This document shows positions 1-7,315 of a stretch of DNA of 64,000 bases, in pieces. The DNA is from DASVCS01 sp036381495 (lineage in GTDB: Bacteria; Gemmatimonadota; Gemmatimonadetes; Longimicrobiales; RSA9): the NCBI GenBank assembly GCA_036381495.1, contig DASVCS010000015.1, positions 8,900 to 72,899 of the forward strand, in the 5' to 3' direction. The number at the start of each line of letters is the position of its first letter. Position 1 is the first letter of the stretch. The notes below the pieces were generated by a model. The model ran no database searches and was not told the DNA's origin. It saw only the letters and a program-made list of their open reading frames with translations. The position numbers and the translations under genes were made by a program.

Positions 1-708
1 TTCCGAGGCACGGCCGGCTTCGAGACGCAGCCGCTCCTGCGAGAGGAACCGCTCCGCCTGCTCGAGCGCCTCCTCCGCGATGGTCTCCGTTTCCCGCGCC
101 AGCAAGGCCTGGTAATACGCGGTCCGAACCTGCTGCTCGACCTCCGCACGCGCCTCGGCCAGACTCAGCCGCGCCGACTCCGTGAAATGATCCGCCGCCT
201 CGAGCGCCGCACCGACCCGGCCACCCGAATACAGGAGCTGCGACGCCGTGATCGATGCATTGTACGCGTTCTCCTGGCCGAACGGCAGATCGCTGAACAG
301 GCCGCCGAGCGCGCCGAACGCAGCGTTCGGCACCTTCTCCTCGAGATACGTCACCCGGTCCTCCAACGGCAGCGACGGATCCGGATCGAAACGCAGAGAG
401 TCCGGCAACGTGAACCCATCGCCCGTATCGAACTGCGAGGCCAGCGTCCGCGTGTATCCGAGGCTCAGGTTGATCTGTGGCAGGGCATCGGCGCGCGCCG
501 CCGTGACCTGCGCCTCCGCCACCTCGACGCTCGCGCGCGCCATCTTTACTTCCTGACTCTCCTCGAGCGCATGATGTATCGCCTCATCGAGACTGATCCG
601 CACGACAGCGGTGTCCGCTCCAGCCGCGGCCGGCGGTTCCTGCGCCCGGACCGCGCCGGGCATCCCGATCAAAGCCACCAGCGCCGTCGCCGACGCAATT
701 CCCTTCAT
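1..708 (-). CDS. TolC-family outer membrane efflux protein (N-terminal part)
   Basis: The minus strand reads from an ATG at 708 through about 236 codons and runs off the left edge, so only the N-terminal half is seen. It opens with a signal peptide (MKGIASATALVALIGMPG, cleavage near VRAQ). An OEP-type region follows: ISLDEAIHHALEESQEV, then VEVAEAQVTAARADALPQIN, NASITASQLLYSGGRVGAAL and a long helical stretch. These are hallmarks of the trimeric outer-membrane channel of RND or MacB-type efflux pumps. The TetR-family gene lies upstream on the same strand, so this may be the first gene of a regulated pump operon whose adaptor and pump would lie left of the window. The family call is clear; the substrate is unknown. 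Confidence 0.88.
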   Translation of the reverse strand, partial: MKGIASATALVALIGMPGAVRAQEPPAAAGADTAVVRISLDEAIHHALEESQEVKMARASVEVAEAQVTAARADALPQINLSLGYTRTLASQFDTGDGFTLPDSLRFDPDPSLPLEDRVTYLEEKVPNAAFGALGGLFSDLPFGQENAYNASITASQLLYSGGRVGAALEAADHFTESARLSLAEARAEVEQQVRTAYYQALLARETETIAEEALEQAERFLSQERLRLEAGRASE

Positions 709-984
709 CGTTCTCCTCACCATCTATCCTGTTCGGCCGGCGCCGCCCCGACACCCCTCTCGATGAACGGCGCCGGGATCCACGCCCGCCAATCCGTAGG
801 GCACGGCCCTCGCCGCGGCCATGCCGTCTTCAAAGAACGCGCGGAGCGCCCCGAGCCTGTCACGGGCCTCCCGCGACACGGCGAGACGCCCACAGCGGCT
901 CGGGTGGGATCACACCGCTACCGCCGCGCGCCCGGAGCCCGTCCGACGGCCTCTGGACGGACGGCCATCGCGTCGTCAGGCTCT

Positions 985-1065
985 CCTGGACCGCCGCCTC
1001 CGGCGGTCCAGGTCACTTCGCCCCGCCGGCGCCGCCGGCGCTTCCACGCCTCGGCGCCGGCGGGG
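985..1065. terminator. Two GC hairpins between tetR-type gene and tolC-type gene
   Basis: The first hairpin has perfect 12-bp arms CCTGGACCGCCG (985-996) and its complement (1001-1012) around a 4-nt loop. The second has perfect 14-bp arms (1021-1034 and 1052-1065) around 17 nt. They lie in the 421-nt gap 709-1129, downstream of the TetR stop and upstream of the TolC start. Neither has a T-run, so they may be terminators, attenuators or GC-rich structural repeats. No gene is seen in the rest of the gap. Confidence 0.4.
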
Positions 1066-1129
1066 CCGCTCGTATCCATACCGGCCATTGCCCACGTCAT
1101 CGAACACTGCTTCGCCGCGGCATCACCGC

Positions 1130-1915
1130 TCATGCATGGGTCCGGCCCTCGAGCCCCCGCCAGAGAATGCGCGCCAGCTCCGGCGCGATCGATTCCGGAT
1201 CCACCTGCTCGGGGTGCACGAGCCAGTTCAGCACCAGACCGTTGACCAGGCACCGGAAGAGGATGGCGATCGCTCGAGGATTCAGCTCGGGGCAGAGGCG
1301 TCCTTCGCGCTGCATCCGGCGGGCGGTCGCCGTGGCCATTTCCTGACCCGATCGGTGGAGGTCGCGGAGCCGCTTCCGGACCTCGGGGTCACGGCTCGAC
1401 GCGGAAAACTCCATGTACAGGCGCGGCCACTCAGGATGGCAGCGGCCCATGGCGATCTGCTCACGCAGCAGGTTCGCCAGACCATCCACGGGGTCCTCCG
1501 CTTCCGCCATGCGGCGCACCGCCGCCGGGAGCGTCTCGCACCAGCGCTTCACGTCCGCTTCCAGGAGTGCCAGGAAGAGGTCGCACTTGCTGGCGAAGTG
1601 CCAGTAGACCGCGCCCTTCGTCATTCCGGCGTCCGCCGCGACCTGGTCCACGGTGGCGCCGTTGTAGCCATGGCGCGCGAAGACGCGGGACGCGGCGGCA
1701 AGGATCCGCTCGCGGGTGCTGGGCGCGCCGTCGACTAGGTCCGGACTCTCGACGGCCAACCACGCCCTGAGCTGCTCGCGGCCGCCCAGGTGACGCCGGA
1801 CGGTCGGCCAGCTCACATCCGCATGGCGCGCGATCCGCGCGAGACTGATCTGCTCGATCGGCGTGTCGGTGACGAGCTCGCGCACCGCGGCCAGGATTCG
1901 TTCGCGGACGGTCAT
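1130..1915 (-). CDS. TetR-family repressor with two tandem HTH domains
   Basis: Predicted 261 residues from ATG 1915; a TTG at 1942 would add nine. Two TetR_N-like domains occur in tandem. The first runs from RERILAAVRELV to WPTVRRHLGGREQLRAWL, residues about 2-50. The second is canonical (TRERILAAASRVFARHGYNG, DQVAADAGMTKGAVYWHF), about 68-115. A helical ligand-binding domain resembling the AcrR/TtgR multidrug-repressor type follows. Ordinary TetR proteins are near 200 residues with one HTH, so the extra domain accounts for the length. The gene lies upstream of a TolC homologue on the same strand, and a perfect palindrome overlaps its own predicted start of transcription. Autoregulation and control of efflux are inferred. 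Confidence 0.88.
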   Translation of the reverse strand: MTVRERILAAVRELVTDTPIEQISLARIARHADVSWPTVRRHLGGREQLRAWLAVESPDLVDGAPSTRERILAAASRVFARHGYNGATVDQVAADAGMTKGAVYWHFASKCDLFLALLEADVKRWCETLPAAVRRMAEAEDPVDGLANLLREQIAMGRCHPEWPRLYMEFSASSRDPEVRKRLRDLHRSGQEMATATARRMQREGRLCPELNPRAIAILFRCLVNGLVLNWLVHPEQVDPESIAPELARILWRGLEGRTHA

Positions 1916-1957
1916 CGCGGTAGTGGCATCGGGGCCGAACAAACTGGCGGGTATTCG

Positions 1958-2009
1958 ATTCCCATACTCATGGGAATGGAAGCTAGCTCCGAGCGGGTGA
2001 ACGAGTCAA
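1958..2009 (-). promoter_or_regulatory. Promoter and 20-bp palindromic operator of the TetR-type gene
   Basis: On the minus strand, TTGACT (2009-2004), an 18-nt spacer and TAGCTT (1985-1980) form a sigma-70-type promoter. ATTCCCAT-N4-ATGGGAAT, a perfect 8-bp-arm dyad, spans 1958-1977 and covers the expected start of transcription. The coding start is 43 nt further down. This is the usual place for a TetR-family autoregulatory operator. Confidence 0.7.
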
Positions 2010-2523
2010 GGGGGCGCCCGAGACTGCGGGTGCGACGCGGCGCGGGGCCCGGGATCGGACGGGATGCCGCGGACGGAACCTGCGTAGGCGGTCGATCCCG
2101 ATTGCGACGGCCGTACGGTCGGGCCGCGTGGCGTGTTTCATCGTCCACGCCCGGCCGGATGCGGCGTCGTGTTCCGGGGCCGGGCCCGGGCGGGACCGTG
2201 GGGGCGTCCGCGAGGCCGGAGGCCGGCGGACGCGTAGCCGGAGCGGATCCGTGTACCGGTGGTTGCCGGTGTTGTTCCCGTGCGTGTGTCGCGGTGCGCG
2301 GTCGGCGCTCGCGCCGGCGGGTCCGGCGACGCGGGCCAGGCGCGTCGCGGTGCGCGTCGCGGTGCGGCGGGGCGCGTTCGGGTCGTTGGAGGGTAGCAGT
2401 GGCGGGCGGGATGCCGGGCGCCGTCCGGGGTGGCGTCGCGCCGGTCTTTCGCGGGGCCGGGCGAGAGCGCACTATTGCGGCGCCCGGGGGGCCACGACGA
2501 CGCACAAAGGGGGACGACACGGG
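2010..2523. other. Non-coding GC-rich gap before speA
   Basis: About 510 nt without a convincing gene. The open frames crossing it lack recognisable domains and are extensions of the speA frame or of its antisense shadow. The only element I can point to is a purine-rich AAAGGGGG at 2506-2513, upstream of the chosen speA ATG at 2524. No clear promoter was identified. Confidence 0.5.
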
Positions 2524-4407
2524 ATGACCTGGACGATCGACGATTCCCGCGAACTGTACAACATCGACGGCTGGGGAATCGATTACTTCGGGATCAACGA
2601 GAAGGGGCACGTCACGGTCCATCCGACCAAGGACCCCGACCGAGGCCTCGATCTCTTCGAGTTGGCCATGGATCTCGAGGCCCAGGGCGTGGGGCTGCCG
2701 CTCCTGCTGCGCTTCTCGGACATCCTCCGCACGCGCATCGAGACGCTCACCGAGCGGTTCCGTACCGCGATCCGGGAATTCGGCTACGAGGGCGAGTATA
2801 CGACGGTCTACCCGATCAAGGTGAACCAGCAGCGGCACGTGGTCGAGGAGATCGTGGGGTTCGGCGAGCGCTACGGCGCGGGACTCGAGGTGGGGAGCAA
2901 ACCCGAGCTCCAGGCGGTGCTGGCGCTGACCGAGCGGACGGATCACATGATCATCTGCAACGGCTACAAGGATGAGGAGTACATCCGGCTGGCGCTGATC
3001 GGGCAGAAGCTCGGGCACACGGTGCTGATCGTGATCGAGAAGATCGGCGAGGTGGACACGCTGCTGCGGGTCGCCGCCGAGATGGACGTGCGGCCGACGG
3101 CGGGTGTGCGCATCAAGCTGTCGGCGACCGGTGCGGGCCGTTGGTCGGAGACGGCGGGCGAGCGGAGCAAGTTCGGCTTGAACGCGTCGCAGTTGGCGCG
3201 GGTCCTGGACAAGCTCGAAGCGGCCGGGCGGCTGGACATCCTGAAGATGGTGCATTTCCACCTGGGCTCGCAGATCCCGGACATCCGGAACGTGAAGCTG
3301 GCGATGACGGAGGTCTCACGCTTCTACGTCGAGCTGCGCAAGCTCGGGGTGGATATCACGTACGTGGATGTGGGCGGCGGGCTGGGCGTCGACTACGACG
3401 GCTCGCGTTCGACGGCGTCGGCGAGCGTGAACTATTCGATCCAGGAGTACGCGAACGACATCATCTACTCGCTGGCCGAGGCGTGCCGGGAGGCCGAGAT
3501 CCCGATGCCGCACGTGATCTCGGAGTCGGGTCGAGCGCTGACGGCGCATCACGCGTTGCTGCTGATCAACGTGGTGGATCTCGAGACGCAGATCGAGGAG
3601 GTGCCGGAGTCGGTCCCCGAGGATGCCCATCCTCTGGTCCAGGAGCTGGCCGCGACGCTGCGCGAGGTGGGCGAGCGGGGCGTGCGGGAGGTGTACCATG
3701 ACGCGTCGTTCGCGAGGGACCAGATGCGGACGCACTTCAACAGCGGCGTGCTGACGTTGCGGGAGCGTGCGTTGGCGGAGCGGCTGTACCTCGCGATCAT
3801 GAACCGGGTCGCGCAGCTCGTGTCGAACGATCCGGAGGAGTACGACGACATCCTGCCGGAGCTCGAGGCGATCCTGATCGATCGGTATTTCTGCAACTTC
3901 TCGCTGTTCCAGTCGCTACCGGACTCGTGGGCGATCGACCAGCTCTTCCCGATCCTGCCGATCCACCGTTTGGACGAAGAGCCGACGCGGCGCGGGACGC
4001 TCCAGGACGTGACGTGCGATTCGGATGGAAAGATCGACCGGTTCATCGGTCCGCGCGCTCCGAAGCCGAGCCTGGAGCTGCACACCTTCCGGCCGGACGA
4101 GCCGTACATTCTGGGGATCTTCCTGACCGGCGCGTACCAGGAGATCCTGGGCGATCTCCACAACCTGTTCGGTGACACCAACGCGGTGCACATCCGGCTG
4201 ACGGCCACGGGCTACGAGGTGGGCAACCTGGTCCACGGCGACACGATCACCGAGGTCCTGAACTACGTGCAGTTCAACGCACAGGACCTGATCACCACGT
4301 TTCGGCGGAAGGTGCAGAACGCGCGGAACATCAGTCGGGCCGAGGCCAATGCCTTCATTGCGGATTACATCGGCGGGCTGGCGGGGTACACGTATCTGGA
4401 GGGCTAG
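2524..4407 (+). CDS. speA: Biosynthetic arginine decarboxylase (SpeA type)
   Basis: 627 residues, the normal size of this family. It is a PLP-dependent fold-III enzyme that converts arginine to agmatine and CO2, the first step of the agmatine route to polyamines. The PLP lysine is Lys99 in TTVYPIKVNQQRHVVEEI. Also present are the alpha/beta-barrel motifs LVHFHLGSQ-type (MVHFHLGSQIPDIRN), VGGGLGVDYDG and ISESGRALTAHHALL, and the C-terminal active-site segment around Cys498 (VTCDSDGKIDRF). The start is ATG 2524, which gives the family N-terminus TIDDSRELYNIDGWGIDYF; the upstream in-frame extension is not protein-like. No other polyamine gene (speB, aguA) is adjacent. The TAG stop at 4405-4407 lies inside a GGGCTA repeat. 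Confidence 0.97.
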   Translation: MTWTIDDSRELYNIDGWGIDYFGINEKGHVTVHPTKDPDRGLDLFELAMDLEAQGVGLPLLLRFSDILRTRIETLTERFRTAIREFGYEGEYTTVYPIKVNQQRHVVEEIVGFGERYGAGLEVGSKPELQAVLALTERTDHMIICNGYKDEEYIRLALIGQKLGHTVLIVIEKIGEVDTLLRVAAEMDVRPTAGVRIKLSATGAGRWSETAGERSKFGLNASQLARVLDKLEAAGRLDILKMVHFHLGSQIPDIRNVKLAMTEVSRFYVELRKLGVDITYVDVGGGLGVDYDGSRSTASASVNYSIQEYANDIIYSLAEACREAEIPMPHVISESGRALTAHHALLLINVVDLETQIEEVPESVPEDAHPLVQELAATLREVGERGVREVYHDASFARDQMRTHFNSGVLTLRERALAERLYLAIMNRVAQLVSNDPEEYDDILPELEAILIDRYFCNFSLFQSLPDSWAIDQLFPILPIHRLDEEPTRRGTLQDVTCDSDGKIDRFIGPRAPKPSLELHTFRPDEPYILGIFLTGAYQEILGDLHNLFGDTNAVHIRLTATGYEVGNLVHGDTITEVLNYVQFNAQDLITTFRRKVQNARNISRAEANAFIADYIGGLAGYTYLEG

Positions 4408-4432
4408 GGCTAGGGCTAGGGCTGGGGCTAGG
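4401..4432. repeat. (GGGCTA)n tract, copy 1
   Basis: Four or five hexamers, GGGCTA with one GGGGCT variant, start at the last codons of speA and overlap the end of the opposing flavoprotein gene. They supply the speA stop codon (GGC-TAG). The same tract recurs at 9381-9425 and 21733-21778. The G-runs could form a quadruplex in single-stranded DNA or RNA. Confidence 0.85.
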
Positions 4433-5468
4433 CCTCGACGAAGAGGGTGCTGAGCCAGCGGCGGGTGCGGCGGCCGCGGCAGAGGGGCGGGAGGAGGGCG
4501 AAGCTGAGGTCGCGGAGCGGGCGCCGGAGCCAGGCGCGGGCGATGGCATCGTGGATGCGCTTGATCCGGAGCCACGCGCGCGTCTTCGAGGGCGGGAAGC
4601 TCGGCTCGAGGATCCGGCGCGCGGTCTCCTCTCCCGTGACCAGTGCGGCGTAGATCCCCTCGCCGGTGAGTCCGGACGCGACGCCGGCGGCATCGCCGAC
4701 CAGGTGGACGCCTCCGGCGAAGTCGAACCCGGCGAAGTCGACTTCGATGGTCGCGCCTTCGTAGGGAGTCTCACCGCGCGCGATGCCGATCGCGTCGATG
4801 CGGCGTTCGAGGTACGGTCGGATCACGGCGGGGCGGACGGCCGCCTTGTGGACGCCGGCGCCGATCGAAACGTAGTCGCTGTGCGGGAAGACCCAGAAGT
4901 ACCCGGAGCCGAGCGTCGCGGCATCGGTTTCGACGAAGAGGTGGTCGGCGCGTGCGCCCCGGACGTTGAACTCGGCGGCGTAGAAGGCGCGCGGCGAGGG
5001 GATGCCGAGTGCCCGCCGCACGACGGAGCGGGAGCCGTCTGCGCCGATGAGGTGCCGGTAGCGGATGCGGCGGCCGGCGACCTCGAGGGTGGACGCCGCG
5101 ACGTCGATGCGTGAGACGGGCGCCGCCGTGCGGATCTCGGCTCCGGCGGCGCGGGTCCACTCGGCCTGGAAGCGGCCGAGCGTGCGGCGCGCGAGTGTGC
5201 GGACGACCGCGCGTTCCGGATCCAGCGGCACGAGTCTGCCGGCGAAGGCCGCGTGCGCGACGAGCGGCAGACCGGCATCGGAGGGCAGGCCGAGGGCTTC
5301 GAGTTCGCGGACGGCCTTGGTGGTCAGTCCGCCGGCGCACGTCTTCGGCCCGATCTCGGCGTTCTTCTCGAGGACCAGCACCTCGCGGCCCGCCTCGGCC
5401 AGCACCTGAGCAGCGCGTAATCCGGCGGGACCGGCGCCGACCACGATGTTCTCGATCTCTTCGATCAT
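4428..5468 (-). CDS. Geranylgeranyl-reductase-family FAD oxidoreductase
   Basis: 346 residues from ATG 5468. The N-terminal FAD dinucleotide motif VVGAGPAGLRAAQ is at about residues 9-21, followed by VLVLEKNAEIGPKTCAGG, the signature of the geranylgeranyl reductase/digeranylglycerophospholipid reductase group. The middle has YRHLIGADGSRSVVRRALG, and the second FAD-contact motif HLVGDAAGVASGLTGEGI lies near the C-terminal third. Family members reduce isoprenoid double bonds (menaquinone or carotenoid side chains, lipids), but the substrate cannot be told from the sequence. The gene converges on speA, and both ends meet in the GGGCTA tract. The C-terminus is arginine-rich and could touch the membrane. 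Confidence 0.9.
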   Translation of the reverse strand: MIEEIENIVVGAGPAGLRAAQVLAEAGREVLVLEKNAEIGPKTCAGGLTTKAVRELEALGLPSDAGLPLVAHAAFAGRLVPLDPERAVVRTLARRTLGRFQAEWTRAAGAEIRTAAPVSRIDVAASTLEVAGRRIRYRHLIGADGSRSVVRRALGIPSPRAFYAAEFNVRGARADHLFVETDAATLGSGYFWVFPHSDYVSIGAGVHKAAVRPAVIRPYLERRIDAIGIARGETPYEGATIEVDFAGFDFAGGVHLVGDAAGVASGLTGEGIYAALVTGEETARRILEPSFPPSKTRAWLRIKRIHDAIARAWLRRPLRDLSFALLPPLCRGRRTRRWLSTLFVEA

Positions 5469-5593
5469 GCCTTCCTCCGGTCCGACCTCCGGTCCGACTC
5501 GAGCGTCATGAGGATGATGCTCCGGGTGCGTTGACGGCAAGACCGGCGCCCGCCGGGCGCCGGATGTCGGACGTTGCGCGACGATGGGGTCGT

Positions 5594-5614
5594 CACGTAC
5601 TCTACGGGTACGTG
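5594..5614 (+). promoter_or_regulatory. Perfect 7-bp dyad upstream of serine dehydratase
   Basis: CACGTAC (5594-5600), 7 nt, GTACGTG (5608-5614), ending 19 nt before the chosen sdaAA start. It could be an operator or a leader hairpin. A weak promoter (TTGCGC, about 18 nt, TACTCT) overlaps it. The divergent flavoprotein gene starts at 5468, so the dyad sits in the only region that can hold the sdaA promoter. Confidence 0.4.
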
Positions 5615-5633
5615 GAACAGCCCGAAGGACCGT

Positions 5634-6524
5634 ATGCACACGTCGATCGAATCTCTGCTCCGCGATGCGGAACGCACGGGTGCGCGACTCCCCGACGTGG
5701 TTCTCGATCTGGAGGTGGCGGAGAGTGGGCAGGCGCCGGAGGAGATCCGCGCGCGCCTGCGCCGTACGCTCGAGGTCATGCGTTCCGCGATCGAGGAGGG
5801 GTTGAAGGGCGAGGTCCGTTCTCCCTCGGGGTTGACGGGCGGGCGCGCCGCGCGGCTGTGGCGGGACGGGCCGCGGCTGTTGGGCCCGCGAGTGACGGCC
5901 ACGCTTGCGCGCGCCATTGCGACGCTCGAAGTGAACGCCGCCATGGGGTTGATCGTGGCGGCGCCGACGGCGGGCGCCGCGGGCGTGCTCCCGGCGGTGC
6001 TGCTCGGGACCGAGGAAGCGTTCGGACAGGACATCGACGACGAACGACTGGTCGATGCCATGCTGGTGGCCGGCGGAGTCGGCGGGGTGGTGGCGCACCG
6101 TGCTTCGCTCGCGGGTGCCGAAGGCGGGTGTCAGGCGGAAACGGGGTCGGCGGCCGCCATGGGTGCGGCGGCGGTCTGCTGGCTCGGCGGCGGAACGCAC
6201 GAGCAGGTCGCGACGGCCGTCGCGCTGTCGCTCCAGGGGATGCTCGGCCTGATCTGCGACCCGATCGGCGGCCTGGTCGAAATCCCGTGCATCTACCGGA
6301 ACGCGTCGGCGGCCATGCAGGCGATCGCCGGGGCGGAGATGGCGTTGGCCGGGCTGGATTTCCCCGTGAGCGCGGACGAGGTGATCGACGTGATGGGCGA
6401 AGTCGGCCGGAAGATGCCCGTCGCGTACCGGGAGACGGCGCTGGGCGGGCTGGCGGCGACGCCGTCCGCGCGGCGGCTGGTGCAGATCCAGCCGTCGCGG
6501 CGACCGACGGGGATCAGCGGCTGA
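5634..6524 (+). CDS. sdaAA: L-serine dehydratase, iron-sulfur-dependent, alpha subunit
   Basis: 296 residues from ATG 5634 (MHTSIESLLRDAERT), matching the separate alpha chain of the Bacillus-type Fe-S enzyme that deaminates L-serine to pyruvate and ammonia. Conserved blocks are VAAPTAGAAGVLPAVLLG, the cysteines in AGAEGGCQAETGSA, LICDPIGGLVEIPCIYRN, and a helical C-terminus. The three visible conserved cysteines fit the [4Fe-4S] cluster that activates the serine hydroxyl. The beta subunit follows after 16 nt, so the two are co-transcribed. The order alpha-beta is the reverse of Bacillus. A longer start at 5574 is possible but adds a non-conserved leader. Confidence 0.94.
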   Translation: MHTSIESLLRDAERTGARLPDVVLDLEVAESGQAPEEIRARLRRTLEVMRSAIEEGLKGEVRSPSGLTGGRAARLWRDGPRLLGPRVTATLARAIATLEVNAAMGLIVAAPTAGAAGVLPAVLLGTEEAFGQDIDDERLVDAMLVAGGVGGVVAHRASLAGAEGGCQAETGSAAAMGAAAVCWLGGGTHEQVATAVALSLQGMLGLICDPIGGLVEIPCIYRNASAAMQAIAGAEMALAGLDFPVSADEVIDVMGEVGRKMPVAYRETALGGLAATPSARRLVQIQPSRRPTGISG

Positions 6525-6540
6525 GCGGCGGAGGCGGCGC

Positions 6541-7206
6541 GTGGTCTCTCTCTTCGACGTTCTGGGCCCGGTCATGGTCGGCCCATCCTCTTCGCACACG
6601 GCCGGCGCGTGTCGACTGGGGCTCATGGCGCGCGCGATCCTCGGCGGCACGCCGGAGCGCGCGCACATCGCGCTGCACGGTTCGTTCGCCGCGACGGGGG
6701 AGGGTCACGGCACACACCGCGCCATCGTGGGCGGGCTGATCGGGTTGGCCCCCGATGACCTCCGTCTGCGCCATGCGTACGCCGAGGCCGAAGCCGTGGG
6801 GTTGCATTGGGAGTTCGCGAAGGTCGACCTCGGTGAGGGCGCGCATCCGAACACCGCGGTGTTCAAGATCGAACGGGACGGCGAGACGGTCGAGCTCCGC
6901 GGCGCCTCCGTCGGCGGCGGGCGGATCGAAGTGACCGAGATCGACGGCTTCCCGGTCTCGCTCAGCGGCGGGTATCACACCCTGGTCGTGCTCGCGCACG
7001 ACGAGCCGGGCACGATCGCCACGATCGCCGGGATCTTCGCGCACGACCGCGTCAACCTTGCCACCATGCGAGTCGACCGGACCGGCCGGCACAAGGACGC
7101 GCTGATGACGATCGAGGCCGACGAGCCGATCTCGGACAAGGCGCTCGCCGAGATCCGCGCGCACGCGTGGCTCCGTTGGGCGCGGCGGATCGAGAAAATC
7201 TCGTGA
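6541..7206 (+). CDS. sdaAB: L-serine dehydratase, iron-sulfur-dependent, beta subunit
   Basis: 221 residues, GTG start at 6541. The N-terminal motif SLFDVLGPVMVGPSSSHTAG is the signature of this subunit. SLSGGYHTLVVLAHDEPG begins a C-terminal ACT domain (about residues 143-215), typical of beta chains and usually a serine-sensing or dimerisation module. GSFAATGEGHGTHRAIVGGL is also family-specific. Partner of the alpha subunit 16 nt upstream; together they form a complete serine dehydratase. Length and motif order are normal. Confidence 0.94.
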   Translation: MVSLFDVLGPVMVGPSSSHTAGACRLGLMARAILGGTPERAHIALHGSFAATGEGHGTHRAIVGGLIGLAPDDLRLRHAYAEAEAVGLHWEFAKVDLGEGAHPNTAVFKIERDGETVELRGASVGGGRIEVTEIDGFPVSLSGGYHTLVVLAHDEPGTIATIAGIFAHDRVNLATMRVDRTGRHKDALMTIEADEPISDKALAEIRAHAWLRWARRIEKIS

Positions 7207-7315
7207 TGGCGCCCGTGCGCGCGGCGTACGGCGCACGGATCGACGCGTACGCGCGGCGGCCGACCACGAAACGGCCGCGGCGACATCCTCGCGGCACCGA
7301 TCGCAGGAGATCGAC

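Noticed and set aside
4428..6668. Very long antisense open frame continuing the flavoprotein frame across sdaAA
   Set aside because: Beyond 5468 it is Arg/His/Pro-rich without domain similarity and lies antisense to the well-supported serine dehydratase gene; typical of shadow frames at this GC content.
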